64,000 nucleotides of DNA from assembly GCA_964276095.1 (NCBI GenBank), contig CAXYDR010000001.1, forward strand, positions 186,001 to 250,000, given 5' to 3'. This document shows positions 33,189 to 40,745 of the stretch, one piece after another (within the stretch, counting starts at the first letter, position 1; each line of letters begins with the position of its first letter). The position numbers and the translations under genes are program-made. This DNA comes from GCA-2733415 sp964276095 (GTDB lineage Bacteria > Bacteroidota > Bacteroidia > Flavobacteriales > Flavobacteriaceae). Below the pieces are notes generated by a model. It was not told where the DNA came from and ran no database searches. It saw only the letters and a program-made list of their open reading frames with translations.

Positions 33189-33500
33189 CTATTCATTCTT
33201 TTTAATCTCTTTATCACAAACATATTTCTTTCTCATATCATGAGTCATAGCTTTAAGTGTTTTTTCATTAGTTGGATGTAATCCTGGGAAGCTAAAAAGG
33301 TCTAATTCATGACTATTTACTTTATAATACCACACTTTTTTGATAGAACCTTCACAGTTTAGTTCAATCTTCCTATGATTTTGTACAGCTTTTTATTATA
33401 TGTAACTAGTTTTATAGAACTAAAATTTAGTGTTTCAAGATCATTATTATACTCTTCGTAATTATCAATTATTCGTAGACAAAATTGTCTGACATAAGAC
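33189..33500 (-). pseudogene. Frameshifted minus-strand gene remnant, family unknown
   Basis: On the minus strand one frame reads IIDNYEEYNNDLETLNFSS and continues to LVTYNKKLYKII. A second frame picks up at QNHRKIELNCEGSIKKVWYY, continues through VNSHELDLFSFPGLHPTNEK and ends KYVCDKEIKKNE-stop (stop at 33189-33191). Both frames have normal protein composition and overlap at about 33390-33400, so one gene with a single frameshift is likely. The start is not visible. The C-terminal half resembles small uncharacterised Bacteroidota proteins but I cannot name a family. Confidence 0.45.
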
Positions 33501-33728
33501 AGGTAGTATTGTCAGAAGTTTGACTCCTCCTGTTTCTTTGCCTCAGAATTAGTTCCGTTTGGGTTTGCAAGCTCAACGAAGTGTACATAACTGATTCTAT
33601 AGTGAAGTGTAACGATTGTATAAGTAACTGGTTAGAGAAGCAGTTATAAACTGTAATCAGCACACTTCATACTTCTCAAAACAAAGAAATACCAAATGTA
33701 TTTCACAGCAATAATGCTGTAAAATAAG

Positions 33729-33750
33729 TATCCGGAATCTTTTCCGGATA
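33729..33750. repeat. TATCCGGAA/TTCCGGATA hairpin
   Basis: A perfect 9-bp stem with a 4-base loop, 30 bases upstream of the small lipoprotein gene. No T-run follows. It could be the end of an upstream transcript or a leader structure. Confidence 0.45.
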
Positions 33751-33780
33751 GGAACATGTTATCGAACTGGCGAAAAAAAG

Positions 33781-34035
33781 TTGAAAATAGTAATATTTAT
33801 TTTAGTAGTAGGAGTATTAAGTGCGACATTATTTTCATGTAGTCCTTCGGAGTTAGAAGTAGTAATCCCAATAAATGCAACTGTGGATGAGGATATTAGT
33901 GTTAATCGTGAAGGAGATGTGGTTGGAGAAGAAGAAACTTCAGGAGAGGAAGAAGATTTAACTGGAAATTGTGAAGGAGATGCGGTTGGAGAAGACGGAA
34001 CTTCAGGAGAGGAAGAGGATGGAACGGGCAAATAA
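33781..34035 (+). CDS. Small acidic lipoprotein with two 20-residue repeats
   Basis: An 84-residue protein from a TTG start (no ATG available). The N-terminus MKIVIFILVVGVLSATLFSC is a lipoprotein signal with the lipid on Cys20. The mature part is very acidic, with two similar units (EGDVVGEEETSGEEEDLTGN and EGDAVGEDGTSGEEEDGTGK), probably disordered. It lies 37 bases upstream of the TPR sensor kinase in the same direction and could be co-expressed with it. Function unknown; a calcium-binding or surface-spacer role is only a guess. Confidence 0.5.
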   Translation: MKIVIFILVVGVLSATLFSCSPSELEVVIPINATVDEDISVNREGDVVGEEETSGEEEDLTGNCEGDAVGEDGTSGEEEDGTGK

Positions 34036-34072
34036 AACTAGGATTTTTCATAGTATTTAGTAATTTAGGAGG

Positions 34073-36055
34073 ATGAAATTTCAGATGAAATCCCCCTTTA
34101 TAGTTATACTATTATTTTTTTTATTTTCTTGTGAAAAAACACCTCTATTTCAAGGGGATACACCTTTGAGTAATGAGAATGTTATCAAGGTTAACACGTA
34201 TTATAAAAGAGCAATAGAAAATAGAACAAATACCTTAAAAGCAATTACATATATAGACTCGGCATTAGTTCTCTCTAAAATTATTAATAATGACACATTA
34301 TATTTAAAGAGTTTAGCATATAAATCATACTTACTGTCAAGAATTGAAAACTATAATAAAGCACTGATTTATTCAGATAGTTTATTGCAAAACGCAGAAT
34401 TATTAAAAGATACATCTTATATAGCCAAAGCGTATTACAAAAAAGGCTTATATAATTTAAAACTATATAAAACAATTAAGGCTTTCAATAACTATGCACT
34501 ATCTAAGAAACATTACTTAGCGCTAAAAGATAGTAATCAAGTTGCTGGTAAAGCATTGAGTATGGCAACTATTCAAAAGGATGTTGGAGATTATGGAGGA
34601 GCAAAAGAAACTGTAATTGAGGGGCTAAAATTTCAAAGGAATAATACAACTAAGAAGTATATTTCAAAATTATATAATATATTATCGATAGTTAAAAAAG
34701 AAGAAAAAGAATATACTAAATCTCTGGAGTATAAAGATAAAGCAATTCAACTTTTAAGAAATAGTGTAGATACTTTAAAGTCAAAAGATTCAATTTCATT
34801 AATAAAATTATTAAATAGTAAAGCAGTTATAAACATTAAAAAAGGAGACTATGTTACTGCATTAGGATTGTTGGATCAAATATATACCTTTCCTGTAATT
34901 AATCTAAAAAACAATCTGGATGTTAAGGCATTAGTATTGGATAATTTGGGTGTTGTAAATGGAAAATTGAATAATAAAGAAGCTGAAAGTGTTTTGTTAG
35001 AGGCTTATCAAATTAGAGATTCTATAAATAATAAAACAGGATTAAATGCGAGTTATATTCATTTGTGTGAGTTTTACATTGATAATAAAAAACTCGGAAA
35101 AGCATTGGCTTGGGCTGAACGTGCTTTTACTAATGCAAAAGAAATAAAAAGTTTAATAGCGCAAAAAGAGGCATTACATTATATAACGCAACTGCAAAAT
35201 GTACCCCAAAAAAAATATATAGATGCCTATAAAAAAGTGACTGATAGTTTAACATCACTTACAAACCATACACGGAGTATATATGCAGAGGAAAAATATG
35301 AAGGGCATGAAAATAAAGTGAAGCTGCTTCAAAGTAATAAAGTTGCAGATAAAGCTAAATTTATACAAAACATCTATTTAGTAATTGGCTTTACCTTGGT
35401 GTTGCTCTTGCTATTATATAAATATTATTCTGATAAGATTAAGAAAGAAAAAAATAAAAAAGAACAATTAGTAACTGCTTATACTACCGAAACTAGGATA
35501 TCAAAAAGAGTTCATGATGAATTAGCAAATGATGTATATAGTGTAATGACAAGATTGCAAACCGATGATGAACTAAACAACGTAAGTAGTAAAGATGATA
35601 TCATGGATAGTTTGGAAATTATTTATAATAAGTCAAGGGATATTTCTAGAGAAACAAATAGTGTAAATACGGACGCTTTTACGGAAACACTTAAGAGTAT
35701 GTTATCTAGCTATAGTGATTTAAATACAAATGTTATTAGTAAGGGACTAAAAGAAGATTTTTGGAGTAGTGTAGATAAGCCTAAGAGAATAATTGTCTTT
35801 AGAGTTTTGCAAGAACTCTTGACTAATATGAAAAAACATAGTGAAGCGACTTTTGTTGTATTGAATTTTACAAGATCCAATTCAGAAATAGAAATTAACT
35901 ATTCAGATAATGGTGTTGGTATGAACTCTAATAAGCAAAATTTAAAAAATGGTCTTAAGAATGCGGAAAACCGTATAGAAAGTATTAATGGACTGTTTAC
36001 TTTTGAAACAGAACTCGATAAAGGGGTAAAGGTAAAAATGAGTTTTGGAGTTTAA
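34073..36055 (+). CDS. TPR sensor histidine kinase (lipoprotein-type N-terminus, HisKA_3/NarL class)
   Basis: A 660-residue kinase. A second ATG at residue 5 (34085) starts a lipoprotein-like signal (MKSPFIVILLFFLFSC) and may be the real start. TPR repeats fill about 40-370 on the periplasmic side, a single membrane segment lies at about 430-450 (IYLVIGFTLVLLLLLY), then a dimerisation domain with the phospho-acceptor H481 in RVHDELANDV, and the HATPase domain with N-box N585 (QELLTNMKKHS) and DNGVGM. Such kinases in Bacteroidota pair with LuxR-type regulators, here the next gene, 14 bases downstream. The kinase looks intact although its partner regulator is damaged. Confidence 0.85.
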   Translation: MKFQMKSPFIVILLFFLFSCEKTPLFQGDTPLSNENVIKVNTYYKRAIENRTNTLKAITYIDSALVLSKIINNDTLYLKSLAYKSYLLSRIENYNKALIYSDSLLQNAELLKDTSYIAKAYYKKGLYNLKLYKTIKAFNNYALSKKHYLALKDSNQVAGKALSMATIQKDVGDYGGAKETVIEGLKFQRNNTTKKYISKLYNILSIVKKEEKEYTKSLEYKDKAIQLLRNSVDTLKSKDSISLIKLLNSKAVINIKKGDYVTALGLLDQIYTFPVINLKNNLDVKALVLDNLGVVNGKLNNKEAESVLLEAYQIRDSINNKTGLNASYIHLCEFYIDNKKLGKALAWAERAFTNAKEIKSLIAQKEALHYITQLQNVPQKKYIDAYKKVTDSLTSLTNHTRSIYAEEKYEGHENKVKLLQSNKVADKAKFIQNIYLVIGFTLVLLLLLYKYYSDKIKKEKNKKEQLVTAYTTETRISKRVHDELANDVYSVMTRLQTDDELNNVSSKDDIMDSLEIIYNKSRDISRETNSVNTDAFTETLKSMLSSYSDLNTNVISKGLKEDFWSSVDKPKRIIVFRVLQELLTNMKKHSEATFVVLNFTRSNSEIEINYSDNGVGMNSNKQNLKNGLKNAENRIESINGLFTFETELDKGVKVKMSFGV

Positions 36056-36069
36056 TAAAAAGAAACATC

Positions 36070-36721
36070 ATGTTTAAGAAAGTATTAGTTGCAGAAGATA
36101 TGGATAGTATTAATGAAGGACTTAGTAAAACCTTACGAAGTATGGGTGTTACAAATATCCATCATGCTAAGTACTGTGATGATGCGCTGTTAAAAGTCAA
36201 GAAAGCAAAATTAGATAACGAACCTTACGATTTATTAATAAGCGATTTATCATTTATAAAAGACCATAGAGAACAACAACTAACTTGTGGTGATGAGCTA
36301 GTTGTTGCTGTTAAAAATGAACTGCCAGAAATAAAAACAATTGTTTACTCTATAGAAAATAGAAAACAACGCATACAAAATTTAGTAAATAAAGTAGGGG
36401 TAAATGCTTTTGTATGTAAAGGGCGTAATGGCTTGACAGAATTAAAAAAAGCAGTTGGTATAGTTTACAACAATGAATCCTACATTTCACCAGAAATTGC
36501 TCATGCTTTAAGAAACAATGAGGTACTAGAGATTAATGACTATGACATTAATGTATTAACACATTTATCTAAAGGATTTAGTCAAGATCAAATTGCAGCA
36601 CTGTTTAAAAGCAAAGATATTAAGCCGTTTAGTTTAAGTACAGAATAAATTAAAAGTTTATTTTAAAGCAAATAACACCATTCATTTAATCGCCTTAACC
36701 AAGGATATAGGGTTAATATAA
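36070..36721 (+). pseudogene. LuxR-type response regulator with a frameshifted DNA-binding helix
   Basis: The open part (36070-36648, 192 codons) has a receiver domain with phospho-acceptor D59 in LLISDLSF and starts a LuxR-type HTH (INVLTHLSKGFSQDQIAALF), then stops after SLSTE. Directly beyond the stop another frame reads KLKVYFKANNTIHLIALTK and DIGLI to a stop at 36719-36721, which is the normal end of this family. About six residues of the recognition helix are lost at the shift. As it stands the protein would have a receiver but no working DNA-binding domain. Either it is a pseudogene or it survives as a receiver-only protein. The upstream kinase appears intact. Confidence 0.7.
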
Positions 36722-36726
36722 TACGT

Positions 36727-36742
36727 TTACGGATTTCCGTAA
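36727..36742. promoter_or_regulatory. Perfect dyad TTACGGA-TT-TCCGTAA (candidate operator)
   Basis: A 7+7 perfect palindrome with a 2-base centre, 22 bases upstream of a TAATTTTG -7 box. It lies just behind the response-regulator gene and in front of the PH-domain gene, a natural place for an activator site of that regulator. No binding data; the role is inferred from geometry. Confidence 0.5.
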
Positions 36743-36763
36743 TATAGCTGTAATAAAGTGCTG

Positions 36764-36771
36764 TAATTTTG
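36764..36771 (+). promoter_or_regulatory. Bacteroidetes -7 element for the PH-domain gene
   Basis: TAATTTTG fits TAnnTTTG exactly, 18 bases before the ATG at 36789. No clear -33 TTG is seen; that place is taken by the dyad, as expected of an activator-dependent promoter. Confidence 0.5.
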
Positions 36772-36788
36772 TTTCATCGCAAAGAGAT

Positions 36789-37157
36789 ATGAAACAAACT
36801 GCCGAAACATATTGTCCTCCCAAAATAGCATTTCACTTAGAGTATACTTTAGACGCTGACGAAATAATTATGTATGTAGTCAAGCAAAAAAAAAGCTCAC
36901 TTATATTATGGCCTGAATATTTAGTTGCAACAAACAAACGGTTGATATTTTGTATTCAAGAAATTTTCGGAAATAGAGTAAACTCATACGAATATCTATG
37001 GAAATACATAGGGAAGTGTAATATAATTAAAAGAGTTACCAGCACAACTTTACTGGTACAACTAATAAATGGAGAACAAGTAGTGACGAATTATTTGCCC
37101 AATAAACAAGCCGTATTATTGCACAACTATTTAACTAAAATGATTACAAGTAAATAG
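36789..37157 (+). CDS. PH-domain-like protein
   Basis: A 122-residue soluble protein. The pattern YTLDADEIIMYVVKQKKSS followed by WPEYLVATNKRLIF is typical of bacterial pleckstrin-homology domains (bPH), and the rest completes one small beta-rich domain with a C-terminal helix (NKQAVLLHNYLTKM). No membrane segments. Bacterial PH domains are usually interaction modules of unknown partner. Its promoter region carries a perfect dyad that may link it to the neighbouring two-component system. It is convergent with meaB, only one base between the stops. Confidence 0.6.
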   Translation: MKQTAETYCPPKIAFHLEYTLDADEIIMYVVKQKKSSLILWPEYLVATNKRLIFCIQEIFGNRVNSYEYLWKYIGKCNIIKRVTSTTLLVQLINGEQVVTNYLPNKQAVLLHNYLTKMITSK

Positions 37158-37158
37158 G

Positions 37159-38223
37159 TTATTTTTTATTTTGAATAGCTAATAATTGCTCAGCAGCATC
37201 AAATGGGGACAGAGTTCCTTCTTTTACTTTTTGAGTTAATTCTATTAATTGAACAGCTATTCCTGGATGTTTATAGAAGTTATCTTTCAGTTGTTCTTCT
37301 ATAGTTTGTAATAACCAAAATGTATTTTGTTCTTGTCTTCTGCTTTTAAAAGAATCGTTGCTTTTAACGAGCTCTAAGTATTCAGAAATTATTTTCCAAA
37401 CTCCATTAATATTACCTTTTTTTATAGCACTGCAAGTAGTAACCTTTGGAATCCACCCGTTTTCTTTATGCGGATACATTTGTAAGGCACGTTTAAATTC
37501 TGTTTTTGCTAATTGAGCACGTCTTAAGTTGTCACCATCTGCTTTGTTGATTATTATTGAATCAGCCATTTCAATAATACCACGTTTAATTCCTTGCAGC
37601 TGATCTCCAGCACCAGCTAGTTTTAAAAGTAAAAAAAAATCAACCATGGAGTGAACGACAGTTTCACTTTGCCCTACACCAACAGTTTCTATAATTATGG
37701 TATCAAACCCAGCTGCCTCACATAACATTATTGTTTCCCTAGTTTTTCTTGCAACTCCTCCTAGTGAATTTCCTGAAGGACTAGGGCGGATAAATGCATT
37801 ATCGTCACGCACTAATTCTTCCATTCGGGTTTTATCACCTAAAATACTTCCTTTGGTAATTGAGCTACTTGGGTCAACAGCTAGTACAGCAACTTTTTTG
37901 CCTAGCGAGGTTAAGTATAATCCAAATGCTTCAATGAAGGTACTTTTCCCAACACCAGGAACTCCAGTAATCCCAATTCTAGTTGAAGTGTTTTTAGTTG
38001 TTAAACATTTTTTGAGAATTGCATTAGCCTTAAGTTTATGTTTCTCGGTTGTACTTTCTATTAATGTAATGGCTTTACTTAAATAAACACGATTTCCTTT
38101 TTGAATTTCAGAAACATATTTTTCAATAGAAATTTCTTTCTTACGTACATAACCATCTGCATTGATCATTTTGGGTTGCTCAACGCCTTTATTTTCTTTT
38201 AATGCAGATTTAGGTTTTTTCAA
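37159..38223 (-). CDS. meaB: Methylmalonyl-CoA mutase-associated GTPase MeaB (ArgK family)
   Basis: A 354-residue P-loop GTPase of the G3E family. Walker A is GVPGVGKS at residues 87-94; VLAVDPSSSITKGSILGDKTR carries the switch I/II positions; IIETVGVGQSE is the conserved Walker B region; INKADGDN is the base-recognition NKxD-type motif. MeaB loads and protects adenosylcobalamin in methylmalonyl-CoA mutase. The mutase genes are not in this window, but a cobalamin adenosyltransferase lies about 7 kb away on the same strand. The first 30 residues are a variable extension. Length is normal for the family. Confidence 0.92.
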   Translation of the reverse strand: MKKPKSALKENKGVEQPKMINADGYVRKKEISIEKYVSEIQKGNRVYLSKAITLIESTTEKHKLKANAILKKCLTTKNTSTRIGITGVPGVGKSTFIEAFGLYLTSLGKKVAVLAVDPSSSITKGSILGDKTRMEELVRDDNAFIRPSPSGNSLGGVARKTRETIMLCEAAGFDTIIIETVGVGQSETVVHSMVDFFLLLKLAGAGDQLQGIKRGIIEMADSIIINKADGDNLRRAQLAKTEFKRALQMYPHKENGWIPKVTTCSAIKKGNINGVWKIISEYLELVKSNDSFKSRRQEQNTFWLLQTIEEQLKDNFYKHPGIAVQLIELTQKVKEGTLSPFDAAEQLLAIQNKK

Positions 38224-38298
38224 GAGTGTTATTTTAGAGTAAATTTAATGAATATTTTAAATATTTTGATTTAAATCGGGTAGATAGATATTTAATTT

Positions 38299-38306
38299 TA
38301 TTTTTG
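38299..38306 (+). promoter_or_regulatory. -7 element for the MBOAT gene
   Basis: TATTTTTG fits TAnnTTTG, 17 bases before the ATG at 38324. It implies a very short leader. Confidence 0.45.
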
Positions 38307-38323
38307 AGACTTAAAGTTTAAGA

Positions 38324-39760
38324 ATGATTTTTAATTCCATAGAATTTGCATTATTCCTGCCATTAGTTTTTTTGTTGTATTGGTTTGTTTTTAAAAATAG
38401 ATCACAGCAGAATATATTATTGTTGGTGGCAAGTTATTTTTTTTACGGCTGGTGGGATTGGCGTTTTTTAGTATTGATTTTTTTTAGCTCTATCTTAGAT
38501 TTTATTATTGCCAAGAAAATAGAGTCGAATAGGAATGATACTAATACTAATAAAAACATTTCTAAGATGTTATTGTTTGGTAGTCTTTGTTTTAATTTAG
38601 GTTTGCTATTTTATTTTAAATATTGTAATTTTTTCATCGACAGTTTTACTGACGCCTTTACTTTTTTTGGATACCCAATAACAAGTAGCTATATAGATGT
38701 TATACTACCAGTAGGAATTAGTTTTTACACCTTTCAAACCCTAAGTTACACCATTGATGTTTATAAAGGTAAGTTGTCCGCTACTAAAGATGCGGTTTCC
38801 TTTTTTGCATTTGTTAGTTTTTTCCCACAATTAGTAGCTGGACCAATTGAGCGAGCATCAAATTTATTACCACAATTTTTGAAAGAGCGTAAGTTTAATG
38901 AAACACTTGCTGTATCTGGGGTTAAACTTATTATTTGGGGATTGTTTAAAAAAGTAGTTATTGCAGATAATACGGGGCTGTTAGTTGATTTGGTATATGA
39001 TAGTTTTGAAACACAAAATCAATTTAACTTATTGATAGCTGCAATATTATTTTCGTTTCAAATTTATTGTGACTTTTCAGGTTATTCGGATATTGCTATC
39101 GGAGTAGCAAGGTTGTTTGGATTTAATTTAATGACCAATTTTAGTTTCCCGTATTTTTCTAGAGACATAGCAGAGTTTTGGAGACGTTGGCATATATCAC
39201 TATCAACTTGGTTTAGAGACTATGTATACATACCTTTAGGAGGAAGTAAGGCTTTTAAAATCAGGAATGTTTTTATCGTTTTTTTACTTAGTGGGTTTTG
39301 GCATGGAGCGAATTTGACATTTGTTTTTTGGGGGTTGATACATGCATTACTTTTTATTCCCTTATTTATTACTGGTAAGTATTTAAAAAATAAACACACC
39401 AAAAACATTACTAAAATTAATATCAGACCGATATTTTCAACAGTTTTAACCTTTAGTATGGTTACATTAGCCTGGGTGTTTTTTAGAGCAGAAAATGTAA
39501 CTCAAGCTGTTTTATTTGTAAAGCGAATATTTATAAACGATTTTAATGGGAGTGTATTATTTTCATCTAATAAGTATCTGTTAATACTATTAATCTCAGT
39601 TTTCAGTATTTTGGTATTGCTATTTATAGAGGCCTCATTTTACATAAAAAATAAAACAGAGGTAGTTTTAAATAGTAAATGGTTGTTGTTTTTAATACTA
39701 ATGATAGCGTTTTTTGGCGCTTTTAAAAATCATTCTGAATTCATTTATTTTCAATTTTAA
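38324..39760 (+). CDS. MBOAT-family O-acyltransferase (AlgI-like)
   Basis: A 478-residue integral membrane enzyme with about ten membrane segments. Family blocks: VASYFFYGWWDWRFL near the N-terminus, PVGISFYTFQTLSYTIDVYKG, RRWHISLSTWFRDYVYIPLGG, and the catalytic-histidine block SGFWHGANLTFVFWG with H327. AlgI-type enzymes move acetyl groups across the inner membrane for O-acetylation of polysaccharides. The stop overlaps the next ATG by one base; the partner gene encodes an SGNH-type protein as in many AlgI/AlgJ pairs. The substrate polysaccharide is unknown; the capsule locus 8 kb away is a possible one. Confidence 0.9.
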   Translation: MIFNSIEFALFLPLVFLLYWFVFKNRSQQNILLLVASYFFYGWWDWRFLVLIFFSSILDFIIAKKIESNRNDTNTNKNISKMLLFGSLCFNLGLLFYFKYCNFFIDSFTDAFTFFGYPITSSYIDVILPVGISFYTFQTLSYTIDVYKGKLSATKDAVSFFAFVSFFPQLVAGPIERASNLLPQFLKERKFNETLAVSGVKLIIWGLFKKVVIADNTGLLVDLVYDSFETQNQFNLLIAAILFSFQIYCDFSGYSDIAIGVARLFGFNLMTNFSFPYFSRDIAEFWRRWHISLSTWFRDYVYIPLGGSKAFKIRNVFIVFLLSGFWHGANLTFVFWGLIHALLFIPLFITGKYLKNKHTKNITKINIRPIFSTVLTFSMVTLAWVFFRAENVTQAVLFVKRIFINDFNGSVLFSSNKYLLILLISVFSILVLLFIEASFYIKNKTEVVLNSKWLLFLILMIAFFGAFKNHSEFIYFQF

Positions 39761-40641
39761 TGAGAAAATTTCTTTTAAAAATAATAAAACTAGCATTTGT
39801 AGCATTTATATTGATAAATGTGATTTCATATATAAGTTTATATCTGTTATCAAAATCAGAATTTTATAAACCATCATATTTAGTAAATCATTTTGAAAAT
39901 AATACAAAGTTTGACTATGTAATACTAGGTTCAAGTAGAGGGTTGACAACAATTAATACAAATTTAATGGATGATAAATTAAAGACTAAAGGAGTTAATT
40001 TATCAATAGATGATACTGGTTTACCAACTCACTCCTTAATGTTGACTCATTTTTTCGAAAGTGGTTTCAAAGCTCAAAAAGTGATATTAACATTGGATAG
40101 CGCTTTCTTTTCAGAGAGTAATGTTGGTGTAAGCGATAATGATTATAGATTTTTACCATTTATGACTAATAATTATGTAAGTGATTATTATTCAAAATAT
40201 GAAAATAAACAAATCAAGAAATTAAGCTATTCTAAATATTTCCCTTTTTTAGGAATGTCCTATTATAACTTAGAGTTGTTTTTTCCTTCGTTGATGACAG
40301 TTTTTAATCCTCAAAAACACAACAGGTTTGATGATAATGGAAATTACCAATATCCAAACCAAACTCTAAGCTCGAGTAAAACTGTTAGTGTTAATAAAGT
40401 GGCTATAAATAACCCCATGTTACTTGAATTGAAAAGCTTATGTTCAAGTAATAATACAGAGTTAGTTATTTATATAGCACCAATATTTAATACTGAATTA
40501 AATGTTAATACATTATTTGATATAAAAGTTATTAATCACGTGAACTTGATAAAAACAGCCGATAATTTTTACGACATTATTCATGTAAATAATAAAGGAA
40601 GAGAGATAGCTACTACTGCTTTAATGAAACATATTAATTAG
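39760..40641 (+). CDS. SGNH/AlgJ-like periplasmic O-acetylation partner
   Basis: A 293-residue protein with one N-terminal membrane anchor (about residues 10-30). YVILGSSRGLTTIN holds the likely nucleophile serine (S58/S59), and YDIIHVNNKGRE near the C-terminus gives the D272/H275 pair of the DxxH block, so the SGNH triad can be formed. It would complete O-acetyl transfer on the outer side of the inner membrane after acetyl transport by the MBOAT protein. It is translationally coupled to the MBOAT gene (one-base overlap) and ended by a strong bidirectional terminator. Confidence 0.75.
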   Translation: MRKFLLKIIKLAFVAFILINVISYISLYLLSKSEFYKPSYLVNHFENNTKFDYVILGSSRGLTTINTNLMDDKLKTKGVNLSIDDTGLPTHSLMLTHFFESGFKAQKVILTLDSAFFSESNVGVSDNDYRFLPFMTNNYVSDYYSKYENKQIKKLSYSKYFPFLGMSYYNLELFFPSLMTVFNPQKHNRFDDNGNYQYPNQTLSSSKTVSVNKVAINNPMLLELKSLCSSNNTELVIYIAPIFNTELNVNTLFDIKVINHVNLIKTADNFYDIIHVNNKGREIATTALMKHIN

Positions 40642-40682
40642 TAGAAGCGTAAAACTATTAAATCAGTTCTTTTGTGAAAAAG

Positions 40683-40733
40683 ACAAAAGAAAAAATCCCT
40701 GATCAGTAATTGAACAGGGATTTTTTCTTTTGT
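40683..40733. terminator. Bidirectional rho-independent terminator
   Basis: A perfect 19-bp stem (ACAAAAGAAAAAATCCCTG paired with its complement ending at 40733) with A-rich and T-rich flanks, placed between the convergent SGNH gene and secA. It should work for both strands. Confidence 0.9.
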
Positions 40734-40745
40734 TAATATTATGAA

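Larger units (their letters stand above)
32994..33780. other. 790-base region without intact genes
   Basis: It contains a frameshifted minus-strand gene remnant at 33189-33500, a region of nested short inverted repeats at about 33576-33670 that might fold as RNA, and a 9-bp hairpin at 33729-33750. Nothing else is recognised. Confidence 0.6.

Noticed and set aside
33576..33670. Nested inverted repeats as a riboswitch or structured RNA gene
   Set aside because: The arms are short and imperfect (GAAGTGT/ACACTTC, CAGTT/AACTG), no known RNA motif is recognised, and such pairing is common in AT-rich DNA.
33759..34031. Minus-strand open frame over the small lipoprotein
   Set aside because: It is the complement of the acidic repeat gene, rich in Ser/Pro for that reason, with no signal or family features.
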